This document shows positions 54,611-62,168 of a stretch of 64,000 bases of DNA, piece after piece. This DNA is from CAWICD01 sp052267165. GTDB lineage: Bacteria; Vulcanimicrobiota; Vulcanimicrobiia; Vulcanimicrobiales; Vulcanimicrobiaceae. The stretch covers positions 1 through 64,000 of the forward strand of contig JBKQHO010000036.1 of NCBI GenBank assembly GCA_052267165.1. Reading direction: 5' to 3'. The notes below the pieces were generated by a model. It was given only the letters and a program-made list of their open reading frames with translations, had not been told where the DNA came from and searched no databases. Numbering within the stretch: the stretch's first letter is position 1; every line of letters starts with the position of its first letter. The position numbers and the translations under genes are program-made.

Positions 54611-54804
54611 CGTTCCTTGAGGCCGTACTTTTTCTGGATTCTGAGCCAGAATCCCGTCGGCAATTCCTTATTCATGTCTCCATCGAGGACGATCCGCTCT
54701 CCCTCGCCGCGGGCGTAGACGGCGTGATCGCCCTTGCCCTCGCGCAGCCATCGGAAGCCGATTGCCTCGATCATGCGGATCACTTCACGCTTGCGAGTCG
54801 GCAT
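54607..54804 (-). CDS. hicA: HicA/YcfA-like toxin
   Basis: The 65-residue product PTRKREVIRMIEAIGFRWLR, EGKGDHAVYARGEGERIVLD, GDMNKELPTGFWLRIQKKYG matches the HicA double-stranded-RNA-binding-like fold: helix, GDHxxY at the catalytic His position, then strand and helix. HicA toxins cleave mRNA. The ATG at 54804 begins the family core; the longer frame upstream is unrelated. Confidence 0.78.
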   Translation of the reverse strand: MPTRKREVIRMIEAIGFRWLREGKGDHAVYARGEGERIVLDGDMNKELPTGFWLRIQKKYGLKER

Positions 54805-54982
54805 TGCCTTTATGAGCGCTCGAGCGAGAACCGAATGAATGCGCGTGACGCGCGTTCTGCAAGTGCACCATGAGCTTCGTGTGACCGTTGGCGCTCTCGT
54901 TCGGCGTCTTCGCGTCGTCGTAATTCCAGCTGATATCGAGACGGGCAAGCAATCGGACCGATCCACTGCGCGCCGGGCACCT

Positions 54983-55204
54983 TCACAGCTTGGTACAGGC
55001 GCAGATCTCGTCGAGATAGTAGCCGGTTCTCGCTCCGCATGTGCCGCAGCAGGTCACTTCGATTTCCGCTTCGGCGCCGTCATCCGCGGCGTCGGTCGAT
55101 TTGTCGTCTTCCTCAAAAGACGCGGCGGCCTGGGGGTCGCTGAATTCTGCACGATCGTTCTTGAAAGAATCCCATGGCCTGTTGCTCCTCTTCTCGTTTC
55201 CCAT
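54983..55204 (-). CDS. Small acidic peptide with Cys-rich C-terminus (precursor-like)
   Basis: The 73-residue product begins GNEKRSNRPWDSFKNDRAEF, continues with a very acidic middle (EEDDKSTDAADDGAEAEIEV) and ends TCCGTCGARTGYYLDEICAC plus TKL. Five cysteines lie in the last 25 residues. An acidic leader and a Cys/Thr-rich tail are typical of ribosomally made, modified peptide precursors, but the tail could equally bind a metal. No modification enzyme or transporter gene lies in the window. A second, broken copy is at 53664-53890. Confidence 0.6.
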   Translation of the reverse strand: MGNEKRSNRPWDSFKNDRAEFSDPQAAASFEEDDKSTDAADDGAEAEIEVTCCGTCGARTGYYLDEICACTKL

Positions 55205-55316
55205 GAGACTTTACACCTGAACCGTAGCCTTTTCGGAGACGCGGGGTTACCGATTCGCGCGCAAGAAGGGGCGGGGAAGGCGTACATGCGGGGCGGCGAA
55301 CGCGGCGCCGACAGTT

Positions 55317-55512
55317 GCGCGCTTCGACTGCGCTCGCTTCGCTCAGGATGACGCGAGAGGCATGTCACGCTGAGCCTGTCGAAGCGCGTGTCACGCTGAG
55401 CCTGTCGAAGCGCGGCTGCGCTCGCTCCACTCGCTTCGCTCAGGATGACACGAGAGGCATGTCACGCCGAGCTCGGCGACGCGCATGTCACGCTGAGCCC
55501 GTCGAAGCGCGA
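55317..55512 (+). repeat. Complex array of GTCACGCTGAGC repeats with inverted units
   Basis: Direct units start at 55363, 55389, 55460 (GTCACGCCGAGC variant) and 55487. Between and before them are inverted units reading CTTCGACTGCGCTCGCTTCG and CGCTTCGCTCAGGATGAC (55322-55350, 55412-55450). Direct and inverted units can form long hairpins. The same family occurs at 50439, 51688-51762 and 56245-56266. Confidence 0.8.
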
Positions 55513-55537
55513 TATCGAACCGCTTGGAACTGGACCG

Positions 55538-55930
55538 TCACCTGGCCGGACGGACTGCCAATGTGTGCGAGATGAGTGCGCGGTCGACCGTTACGAGGCG
55601 GAGTTCTTCAACGCTGCATTGCGCGAGCAAGAGCCGATCGAAAGGATCGCGCGTCATGGGCTCGGGGCGAACCGCCGCAAGGACGTGATGCTCGTTGATC
55701 GGGACGAGCCCGAGTCCGGCGCTGGTCAGCATGGGCGGCAATGATTCGAGGCCGGCGGAAAGTTCGAGCTTCCCCAGTCGCCATTTGATCGCGATTTCCC
55801 AAAGACTCGCAACGCTCACGTAGAACTCGGCGTCCGCATCGGCGAGCACGGCTCGTATCTTCGGGGGGAGATCGGCCATTCGCTCGTTGACGATCCGCAA
55901 TACGACGTTGGTATCGAGCAGCAACCTCAT
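55538..55930 (-). CDS. vapC: VapC-type PIN-domain toxin
   Basis: The 130-residue PIN nuclease has the four acidic positions: Asp in LLLDTNVVLR, Glu in VASLWEIAIKWRLGKLEL, Asp in TRDPFDRLLLAQC, and Asp in LVTVDRALI. The family cleaves tRNA or rRNA. The ATG at 55930 overlaps the antitoxin gene by four bases. Confidence 0.92.
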   Translation of the reverse strand: MRLLLDTNVVLRIVNERMADLPPKIRAVLADADAEFYVSVASLWEIAIKWRLGKLELSAGLESLPPMLTSAGLGLVPINEHHVLAAVRPEPMTRDPFDRLLLAQCSVEELRLVTVDRALISHTLAVRPAR

Positions 55931-56196
55931 TCGAACCGCGGCAGCGGCTTCAGGAGAACGTCCTCAGGGAGGGGTTCGTCGAAGTCAGCCGGGATCGACG
56001 CAACGATCCGCTTGATCCCGTTACGCTTCTTGAACTCCGTGAGTGCCTCCAAACGAAGTCCCCGCTGCGGTTTATGCGGAACAAGATCGAGCACCGGCCG
56101 GCCGTTGCGCGTCACCACGATCGTCTCGCCATTTTCCACCGTGCGGGCAAGCTCGGTAAGCCGATTCTTCGCATCTCGGATTGAGACAGTCCGCAT
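55927..56196 (-). CDS. Phd/YefM-type antitoxin
   Basis: The 89-residue antitoxin begins RTVSIRDAKNRLTELARTVE, then NGETIVVTRNGRPVLDLVPH, the Phd/YefM N-terminal DNA-binding fold, and ends with a toxin-binding tail (SIPADFDEPLPEDVLL). It pairs with the PIN toxin. The ATG at 56196 lies at the predicted transcription start, so the mRNA appears leaderless. Confidence 0.92.
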   Translation of the reverse strand: MRTVSIRDAKNRLTELARTVENGETIVVTRNGRPVLDLVPHKPQRGLRLEALTEFKKRNGIKRIVASIPADFDEPLPEDVLLKPLPRFE

Positions 56197-56202
56197 GTAT
56201 CC

Positions 56203-56231
56203 ATTGTGGCTACAAGCGGCTACTTTGTCAA
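56203..56231 (-). promoter_or_regulatory. Promoter of the phd-vapC operon, leaderless
   Basis: TTGACA (56231-56226), 17 bases, CACAAT (56208-56203), reading leftwards. Six bases (GGATAC, 56202-56197) separate the -10 box from the ATG. Confidence 0.7.
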
Positions 56232-56253
56232 TCGCGTCCCTGCCACGCTGAGC

Positions 56254-56634
56254 CCGTCGCAGCGCGTCTGGCGTACCTTGGGGGACCTCCAGCGCTACGC
56301 CGAAGCCCTCGAAGGCTGGCCAACTCCCTGCGCCGGCCGTCTGCACGTGGGCAAGTCGCTGCTCGGCGCCGGCATCCGGTGGGATCTTGCACCGGGCGCT
56401 AGGCTTGTGCCGCACGGTGAACGGCGAGACCCCCGTACGGAGCGAGCAGCCGGCAGGCCCAAGCTTGCCTCCAACGCAACGAGACGATTCCGGCTCAACG
56501 CCCCCTCGGGGACGACTCCCAAGCCCGTCGAGATCTCCGAGGACGGCTCTGCCGCGGCCTTCGAGCTCTGCGCCGGCACCGATTGGGAGGCTACCAACGA
56601 CGCGCCGATCGGCCGCGTCATCGTGCGTCGGTGA
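56254..56634 (+). pseudogene. Possible gene remnant, unknown
   Basis: GC3-rich coding-like stretches read DLQRYAEALEGWPTPCAGRL, HVGKSLLGAGIRWDLAPGAR, then in another frame VNGETPVRSEQPAG, then back with PVEISEDGSAAAFELCAGTD and WEATNDAPIGRVIVRR to a TGA at 56632-56634. The frame changes suggest a decayed gene of about 125 codons. No family recognised. A GTCACGCTGAGC-type unit (GCCACGCTGAGCCCGTCGCA) lies just before it at 56246-56265. Confidence 0.3.
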
Positions 56635-56751
56635 CAACGTACCCAAAGCTGCATGCATCCGGGGCTTGCGAAATTCGTGCCGGAGGATCTCCCCGGGCGT
56701 CGTGCGAGGCGATGAGTTGGGACAACGAGCTTCCGCGCCGGGATGCCTGCT

Positions 56752-57018
56752 TCAGGCAGCCGTGGAAGCTGTGAACGACCGCGCCAGGAGGGCCGCTAGG
56801 TCAAGGTCATTGCTGCGGGCGACGTCCAAGAGAGAGGTGAAGGCGCCGAGGCTTATCGAGACGAGTTCGATCCCGGTGACCGCTCCTGCCACGTCATAAT
56901 CGACGATCAGCTCGGCGTCGCGTTCTGCGGGTTCGGTACGATAAACCGGATCATCGGAAAACCGAATGTAGACCGGACCGCGCGGGCCCTCGCTCGTCAC
57001 TTCTCGGATATTTCTCAT
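56752..57018 (-). CDS. DUF2283-family protein (likely antitoxin)
   Basis: The 88-residue product has GPVYIRFSDDPVYRTEPAER, DAELIVDYDVAGAVTGIELV, the DUF2283 pattern (YxRxS…xxxDYDxxGxxxGIEx), and an added C-terminal helix. It overlaps the DUF4258 gene by four bases (ATGA). DUF2283 with DUF4258 is a recurrent two-gene module regarded as toxin-antitoxin-like. Confidence 0.75.
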   Translation of the reverse strand: MRNIREVTSEGPRGPVYIRFSDDPVYRTEPAERDAELIVDYDVAGAVTGIELVSISLGAFTSLLDVARSNDLDLAALLARSFTASTAA

Positions 57019-57311
57019 GACTTCGGCCTCCTACGTTGCGGATATACCGTGACCACGGGGACGCTCCCGCCTTCGCTGGGCTCGTGGATCACCAGTATAC
57101 CGCGCCCTTCGATCTGTGCCCAGGCTGCTGTGCGGCCTTCCTTCGCCGGTCGAACGACGGCGGGGGTCGCGAGGACGGCTTCGACCTCCGCCTTCACGAG
57201 GTGTCGCATTTCCATTCGGCTTAAGGCATACCGCGTATACCTAACCTTTGGCTTCGCGGCGGCTTGCCGGTCGGAGGCGTGACCGGGGCGATACGTGTCG
57301 CAGTGAATCAC
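57015..57311 (-). CDS. DUF4258-family protein (toxin-like)
   Basis: The core YTRYALSRMEMRHLVKAEVE, AVLATPAVVRPAKEGRTAAW and GILVIHEPSEGGSVPVVTVY matches DUF4258, which has a RelE-like fold. The family usually starts just before the RYTxHAxxRM element, so the first 20 or so residues from GTG 57311 may not be translated and the real start is uncertain. Confidence 0.7.
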   Translation of the reverse strand: MIHCDTYRPGHASDRQAAAKPKVRYTRYALSRMEMRHLVKAEVEAVLATPAVVRPAKEGRTAAWAQIEGRGILVIHEPSEGGSVPVVTVYPQRRRPKS

Positions 57312-57854
57312 CTTCCGGAGCGTAGTGCCGAGTCTTTACGCCCGCGTGACGGACTTGTTGCAGAGTCGCTTCATTGGCTCCGCATGCTCCCGCCGATCTG
57401 CGGAATGCGGGGCGAACACCGCTCTTCGCGAAACGGGTTATGAATCTCCACGCCGGCGATGATTTGTCCGTGCGCGCACAGCGGGACCAGGGCAAGACGC
57501 TCGTGCGCGACGCGCTGCGCGACGTGGGGGTATCGGCGAGAAGTCGAGCGCGAGCAGGAATCAGAGCAGACGCGGCTTCGGTCAGCGACGCTCGAGTTCG
57601 AACGCGAGCGGAAGATCGACCGTGGACCGAGGATCGGCCGTGGCCGTGTGTTGGGGCGATGAAGCCCAAGTCCGTCGCCCGGAGGCGCGTCTTATCGGGC
57701 AGATCGACGGTCACGAGCAAGGACCAGCGGCCGTCCTACGGCGCACGAGATCGCACAGGCCCTTGCGGCAGTAAACCGCTCCCGCAAGGACTGGCTTCCG
57801 GGCTAATCCTTAGTGAGAGTAGCCTCTTCTCGGGCACGCATGTCTGTGACGCTT
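57312..57854. other. Stretch without a supported gene
   Basis: Several long frames are open on both strands because of the GC bias, but none resembles a family and none has a good start. Nothing further can be said from sequence alone. Confidence 0.4.
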
Positions 57855-58470
57855 AGTAGCGAGAAGAAGGCGGAATCGTTGTGCGCGCCCTCGCGCCGCA
57901 TCGTGCAGCGCGAGCGGGGTTCTCGCCCGCGGTAGCTCGCTCGTGGGCCGCAACTCGGCCCGTCGCCGAATCTCCATCGCTCCCGCAACGTCCGCGCGGC
58001 AACTCCAGCCGCACGCGACGCACACGAAGCGCCTTTTCCGACGACTCTCCGCCGCGACGTGCAGACAGTGCCTACGCTGCCTTCTCGCGGATCAACCGTG
58101 GCCCAGAATCCCAAAGCCCGCATCGAGCAGCGCTCGGTTGAGGGCGCTCTTGGCCGCGACGTTGCGACCGGGCTCCGCAATCGTCCCCTTCGCGCTACGC
58201 GTCATCCGGCGCAACGCAAGCTCCTCCTCCAGCGCCGCGGCGGCGCTGCCCGTGACGCCCGTTCGCGATCGACTCGCCACCGCTCGTCGCCGCCAGCACG
58301 TGTACGCCGCGATCGATCCCGACGATCTTGCCGCTTGGCGTGCGCACGTTGAAGCGAGCGCCCCCAGGAGATGACGCGCTACGTCCCAGCGACTTCGCGA
58401 CTTCTGTGCCCCGCCGATAGCCGGACGGGTCCCCGAGCGGCGTCGTTCGCCTCCATGCTTACTACCGCGG
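57855..58470 (-). pseudogene. TnpB (IS605/IS1341 family) pseudogene with end hairpin
   Basis: Reading leftwards from 58360: FNVRTPSGKIVGIDRGVHVL then AATSGGESIAN, the first RuvC-like active-site block with its Asp. Then come MTRSAKGTIAEPGRNVAAKS and ALNRALLDAGFGIL, and finally CVACGWSCRADVAGAMEIRR at the zinc finger. The blocks lie in different frames with deletions between them, so the gene is dead. A hairpin at 57890-57914 (7-bp stem, loop CGCATCGTGCA) ends the element. The segment 58395-58450 (CCGCCGATAGCCGGACGG) matches the miniature copy at 12.5 kb. Confidence 0.8.
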
Positions 58471-58559
58471 CTTGCGCTTCGGCCGGCGCCGCCGCGAAGA
58501 CGCAGCGCGTCGTTTTCCCGAGGCCGAGCAAGATGGGCTCTGCCATGATGTGGCCCCCG

Positions 58560-58790
58560 CGGCAGCTTCCGCCGCCGTCGCCGCTCGACGCTTGAAAGTT
58601 TTGACTCGCGTCTCGAGGTCTTCGATCCGGGACTCCAGGCGCTCCAAGCACCGGTCCACGCGGTCGAAGCCGGCTCGCATCTCGGTTTGCAGCTCGCGCA
58701 GTTCGGGCCTTCGTGGCCGTCTGCTCGAATTTCTCGGCGACGAAATCGCGAAAGTCGCTCAGCGCGGCGAGAATCTCCGCGTTTCCAGGC
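58560..58790 (-). pseudogene. Small coiled-coil protein gene broken by one extra base
   Basis: From ATG near 58792 the frame reads PGNAEILAALSDFRDFVAEK, FEQTATKA. If one C of the following CCC run is skipped it continues ELRELQTEMRAGFDRVDRCL, ERLESRIEDLETRVKTFK, a heptad-rich coiled coil. In the given sequence the frame is lost instead. It is either a recent frameshift or a sequencing/assembly error. Function unknown. Confidence 0.55.
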
Positions 58791-58895
58791 ATCGCGGCAA
58801 TCTTAGCTGTCGTGCAGCCGTCTACCCGCCGGAAGGCCGCGCTCCATCCACGCCCAACCCGGATCAGCCGGCGAGATAGCCGGGTGCGCCGCCGG

Positions 58896-59279
58896 CTATG
58901 CGAGCGTCCGTCTCCGGTCGGTTGCCGATGCTTGCGGCGGCTGGAGGTCCCCGAGCAAGTCGAGTTCGATCGGCTCTTGAGCGTCGTCGAATTGCACGAC
59001 TATTTTCAGCTTTCCGCCAAGAGCGTGAACGAAACGAGCGAGCGTACTCAAGTAGAAGTCGGTTTGGCGCTCAAGGCGCGAGACGGCGCCTTGATTCGTA
59101 CCGAGTTGCTCAGCAATTTGCTGCTGCGAGCGGCTCCTGGCACGCCGCAACTGTTCAATCTTCGTGACGCGGTCGAGCCGTTCGACTTCTTCCTTTACCG
59201 CCACGTCAGTGCGCGCGCGCTTGTCCGGCGCAACCTTTGAGCGGTCGCGCAATTCACGCCACGATTTTGCCTTAGCCAT
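58896..59279 (-). CDS. XRE-family antitoxin (HigA-like)
   Basis: From ATG 59279 the 127-residue product has AKSWRELRDRSKVAPDKRAR, a long helix (VKEEVERLDRVTKIEQLRRA), then an XRE HTH (SQQQIAEQLGTNQGAVSRLE) and TDFYLSTLARFVHALGGKL, typical of antitoxins paired with Gp49-like HigB toxins. It follows the toxin gene by four bases. Confidence 0.85.
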   Translation of the reverse strand: MAKAKSWRELRDRSKVAPDKRARTDVAVKEEVERLDRVTKIEQLRRARSRSQQQIAEQLGTNQGAVSRLERQTDFYLSTLARFVHALGGKLKIVVQFDDAQEPIELDLLGDLQPPQASATDRRRTLA

Positions 59280-59283
59280 TTCG

Positions 59284-59646
59284 CTACTTCTCCGCAGCCT
59301 CGCGCTTGAGTTCATCGAGGTGCTCGGCATAAAGGGCATCTGCTACTGGGACTAGCCGCTCGTAGAACTGCTCGTCGCCAGTCTTGTCTCCGCCGATCAA
59401 GAGTATCGCCGCGCGCCGCAGATCGAAGGCAAAGAATACGCGGATTGGATCGCCCGCTGCTTGCACGCGTAGCTCCTTCATATTCGGGTATTGCGAAGCA
59501 CGAATCGTATCCACGTACGGCCGACCGAGTAGCGGCCCCTTGCCTTCAAGAAGCCCGACGACGAAGTCGATGCGATCTTGTTGCTGCTCGTCGAGCGCGA
59601 GATACCAGGCTTCAAACTGGTCCGTATATTCGACGGCCCATGCCAC
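59284..59646 (-). CDS. HigB-like toxin (RelE/Gp49 family)
   Basis: The 120-residue product starting VAWAVEYTDQFEAWYLALDE has GLLEGKGPLLGRPYVDTIRA, MKELRVQAAGDPIRVFFAFD, RRAAILLIGGDKTGDEQFYE, the signature of phage-derived HigB toxins. The GTG at 59646 is preferred over the TTG three bases upstream because it coincides with the expected transcription start. Confidence 0.88.
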   Translation of the reverse strand: MAWAVEYTDQFEAWYLALDEQQQDRIDFVVGLLEGKGPLLGRPYVDTIRASQYPNMKELRVQAAGDPIRVFFAFDLRRAAILLIGGDKTGDEQFYERLVPVADALYAEHLDELKREAAEK

Positions 59647-59652
59647 CAATGT

Positions 59653-59682
59653 ATTATATTACATGGAACGCATATCCGTCAA
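59653..59682 (-). promoter_or_regulatory. Promoter of the second higBA-type operon, leaderless
   Basis: TTGACG (59682-59677), 18 bases and a perfect TATAAT (59658-59653), reading leftwards. The GTG start of the toxin is seven bases further on. Confidence 0.75.
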
Positions 59683-59805
59683 GGAACCGGGGTTTCCCTG
59701 GACTCGTCGCGCTCGACTCGCTTGGTTGCAACGCGGTGGACCTGTTCGCGAACGCCGACGTATATTTAGAACTCGCCCGGAAAACGGGGGGAGAGATTCC
59801 CGACG

Positions 59806-60039
59806 ATGCCGATGATTCCAATCACGACCGATAAGTAACGCCTGGCGGCATCGCTGGCCGTTATGCAGCATTTGGCCGACGAGCCGGCGCTGAACGAGCG
59901 GTTTCCAACGGGAACGACGTTCACCCCGGTCGGCCCCGACGTGGAGCGTGGGCTCATTGAAGTCGTCGTCGAGCCGCCCGCCGACGCGGAGCAGACCCTC
60001 GCGCACATCCCCGCGCGCGACCTTCTCGACGTCGCCTAG
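59806..60039 (+). pseudogene. Duplicated small protein gene, copy 1 (nonsense mutation)
   Basis: This stretch is about 90% identical to 62956-63190. The first ten codons (MPMIPITTDK) are followed by TAA (59836-59838) where copy 2 has CAA (Gln). The rest, RLAASLAVMQHLADEPALNE, RFPTGTTFTPVG, continues in frame to TAG at 60037. The gene is disabled by a single C-to-T change plus loss of its 3' end. Confidence 0.75.
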
Positions 60040-60198
60040 CCAGCCATCGAGTCTCTGGGAGGCCGAAGTCTTCGGCCGGAAGGAGGCGGCGGTCCTGGCC
60101 GCCGCCGTCGAGGCCGGAGCCCTGGCCGCCAATCCGGCCGATAGGATCGGGGCGCCAGCCGATCGCCGCGAGCCCGGGGCGGCCGCCGAGCGCGCACT

Positions 60199-60345
60199 GA
60201 CCTCGCCACGATCGCCACGCACAGTCTGCGCCGCGGCTTTGCGATTTCAGCCGACATTGCCGGCGCCAAGACCTCGCAGATCATGGCCTGCACGGGCCAT
60301 CGGGACCCCAAGTCGCCACGTACGCCGAGAGCTGTTGGCCGGTCC
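60199..60345 (+). pseudogene. Tyrosine recombinase/integrase, C-terminal catalytic part
   Basis: The frame ATIATHSLRRGFAISADIAG, AKTSQIMACTGHRDPKS contains the HxxR and GH boxes of tyrosine recombinases. A one-base shift near 60313 leads to ATYAES, which would hold the nucleophilic Tyr. It picks up where the fragment at 52573-52880 ends, on the same strand. Confidence 0.75.
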
Positions 60346-60457
60346 GGTCCTGCCGAGAATATTGGGAAAGCCACGTCCGGCGACGAGGCGTACTGTTCGA
60401 GATCGCCTGCTAATCAGACGGTGTTCAGGCGTGTCGGCAAAGGGTTTGCACGCAAGC

Positions 60458-60478
60458 CGGAACAAATTCGGAACAAAT
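60458..60478 (+). repeat. Direct repeat CGGAACAAAT, two copies
   Basis: CGGAACAAAT occurs at 60458-60467 and 60469-60478 with an 11-base period, close to one helical turn. It sits between the integrase fragment and the three-gene operon and could be an operator or part of an attachment site. Confidence 0.4.
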
Positions 60479-60547
60479 GCGGCACGAAACGGGTTTTGAC
60501 CGGTAGCGATATTCAACTACCCAGATTTCGCGCGCCGCTCGTACACG

Positions 60548-61315
60548 ATGGAGAACCCACCGATCGTGCGCGTTGTCGTTCAAGTCGCCTATCCGCCGGC
60601 CGCCCGGTTGGGGACGCCCAGCGGGGTCGCCGAGCTGCAAGAAGCGCTTGAAGGACACTTCCAGCTCCAGTCCCAGGGGCCCGCGGGTTTCCAAATTTCC
60701 TTTGGCGGACCGCCGGCCGTGATGCCGACTACGAATTCAGTGTTCGGACACGCCGAGGGCTACGAGCTAACGGTGGGGCAGGACTCCCTTACGCTCGCCA
60801 TCGACCATCGGTATCGCGACCGGGCTGCCTTCGCCGTCGTCCTTGAGCCGGTGCTTGCCAGTGTCGCGGGGATAGGCCGGCTCAAGGACTACACCCGGCT
60901 CGGCGTGCGCTACATCAACGCCGCGCCAGCGAGCGCTGATGAATTCAGGACGTGGTTCAAGCCAGAATTCGTCGGCTGGGCGGGTGGCGACGTCGTCGCC
61001 ACTGATGCGAATCCGACGTGGGTGCTGATCACGCAACTCGCCCGTACCGAACCGTCTTCGCCGATCACCAACGGCGTGATACGTTACGGCTATCTCCAGA
61101 GCGGCGTCGGCACCGACATCACGACTTCGCCAGCCGGCGCGGCTCCGTCGTTCATCGCAGACATCGATCTCGGCTCGCAACGCCCAGGCGCCTTCGACGG
61201 GGCGATCATCACGGAGGCATTTCGCAACATAAATCACGAAATCGCGGCGTTTTTTGAGAATTCGATGACCCACGCCGGCATCGAACACTTCGCGCTTCGT
61301 ACGAAGGAGGCGTGA
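60548..61315 (+). CDS. TIGR04255-like family protein, first gene of a three-gene operon
   Basis: The 255-residue protein begins with the beta-strand PIVRVVVQVAYPPAARL and contains YELTVGQDSLTLAIDHRYRD, then the family hallmark KDYTRLGVRYINAAP and a C-terminal FRNINHEIAAFFENSMTHAG. TIGR04255 proteins are sporadically distributed and their activity is unknown to me. Codon use and GC are lower than in core genes. The next gene begins one base after its TGA, with AAGGAGG in the end of this gene. Confidence 0.75.
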   Translation: MENPPIVRVVVQVAYPPAARLGTPSGVAELQEALEGHFQLQSQGPAGFQISFGGPPAVMPTTNSVFGHAEGYELTVGQDSLTLAIDHRYRDRAAFAVVLEPVLASVAGIGRLKDYTRLGVRYINAAPASADEFRTWFKPEFVGWAGGDVVATDANPTWVLITQLARTEPSSPITNGVIRYGYLQSGVGTDITTSPAGAAPSFIADIDLGSQRPGAFDGAIITEAFRNINHEIAAFFENSMTHAGIEHFALRTKEA

Positions 61316-61316
61316 C

Positions 61317-62168
61317 GTGTCCGCCCCAGCCCTAGCACCCGCGAAGTCAGGTCAATTCGTCGCCGAAATCGGGCGCTTCGCTCCCACGACGGCGGATCGA
61401 TTCGCCTTCGACACGTATTGCTCGGTACAGATGCTCTTGTTCCTTGAGCCCTCCGCCAGCGGCGCAGTCTCGTGGGACGTTCTATCACCGAACGTCACGT
61501 TCGACAACGCTCTTCTTACGAAGCTGGTGCCGATACAAGCCGAAGTGAGGACGCCCGCTGCTAGCGGAGTCCTCCTGCTCGACACTAACCTGATTTTCAG
61601 CAGCTCGGCGACTCCGAATTGGAACACGCCGCTGAGGCCGCTACTGCTCACGTTCGAGCAAACGGCCTTGCCCGCGCGTCCTTTGGTTGCGCCGATCGCA
61701 CCAAAGCCCATCTGTCTCACCCCTCCGGTTGTCGACCTAGCGACGCCGTACGCCATTCTCCTCGACGAGCTTCACGCGACCAGCCCGTGGAGATCTTGGA
61801 AGAAGCTGGCGCGGCTGCTTGGAACTTCGCACACTCAGTTACGTCGTATCGCAGAGGGGAAAGTAGCCGTTCCAAGCACCGATGTCGCGCACCGGATTGA
61901 TGAACTTCATCGGTTCGCGCGGCGGCTCGAACGGCTGAGCAGAGGTAACGGCACCGTGACGACGCGCCTACTGACGACGCAGCGCGCACGCGACCAAAGG
62001 TCCGCCAACGACCTTCTCGGGATCCACGATTACAAAAATGCATTCCGAGCGGTTATGGACGCGGCGTCACCACGACCGCATACGGCTGGGGTTGAAACTG
62101 TTCCACGTCGCTGGTACGACGAGCCTTCACGTGATCTCTACGACGACGGGAATGAGCACGACGGGTAA
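61317..62168 (+). CDS. HTH-containing protein, second gene of the operon
   Basis: The 283-residue protein starts at GTG 61317, six bases after AAGGAGG. The N-terminal half (to about 130) is beta-rich (DRFAFDTYCSVQMLLFLEPS, ASGVLLLDTNLIFSS). The middle contains a helix-turn-helix (SWKKLARLLGTSHTQLRRIA, EGKVAVPSTDVAHRIDELH) and the C-terminus is charged and probably disordered. It ends with TAA immediately before the next ATG. It could be the regulator or a DNA-contacting subunit. No family name can be given for the rest. Confidence 0.7.
   Translation: MSAPALAPAKSGQFVAEIGRFAPTTADRFAFDTYCSVQMLLFLEPSASGAVSWDVLSPNVTFDNALLTKLVPIQAEVRTPAASGVLLLDTNLIFSSSATPNWNTPLRPLLLTFEQTALPARPLVAPIAPKPICLTPPVVDLATPYAILLDELHATSPWRSWKKLARLLGTSHTQLRRIAEGKVAVPSTDVAHRIDELHRFARRLERLSRGNGTVTTRLLTTQRARDQRSANDLLGIHDYKNAFRAVMDAASPRPHTAGVETVPRRWYDEPSRDLYDDGNEHDG

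Noticed and set aside
54983..55204. Calling the Cys-rich peptide a lanthipeptide
   Set aside because: No modification enzyme, protease or transporter gene is nearby and no leader motif is decisive.
52573..60345. Integron with attC cassettes
   Set aside because: The recombinase fragments lack the integron-specific patch as far as visible, and no attC-like paired sites lie between the TA genes.
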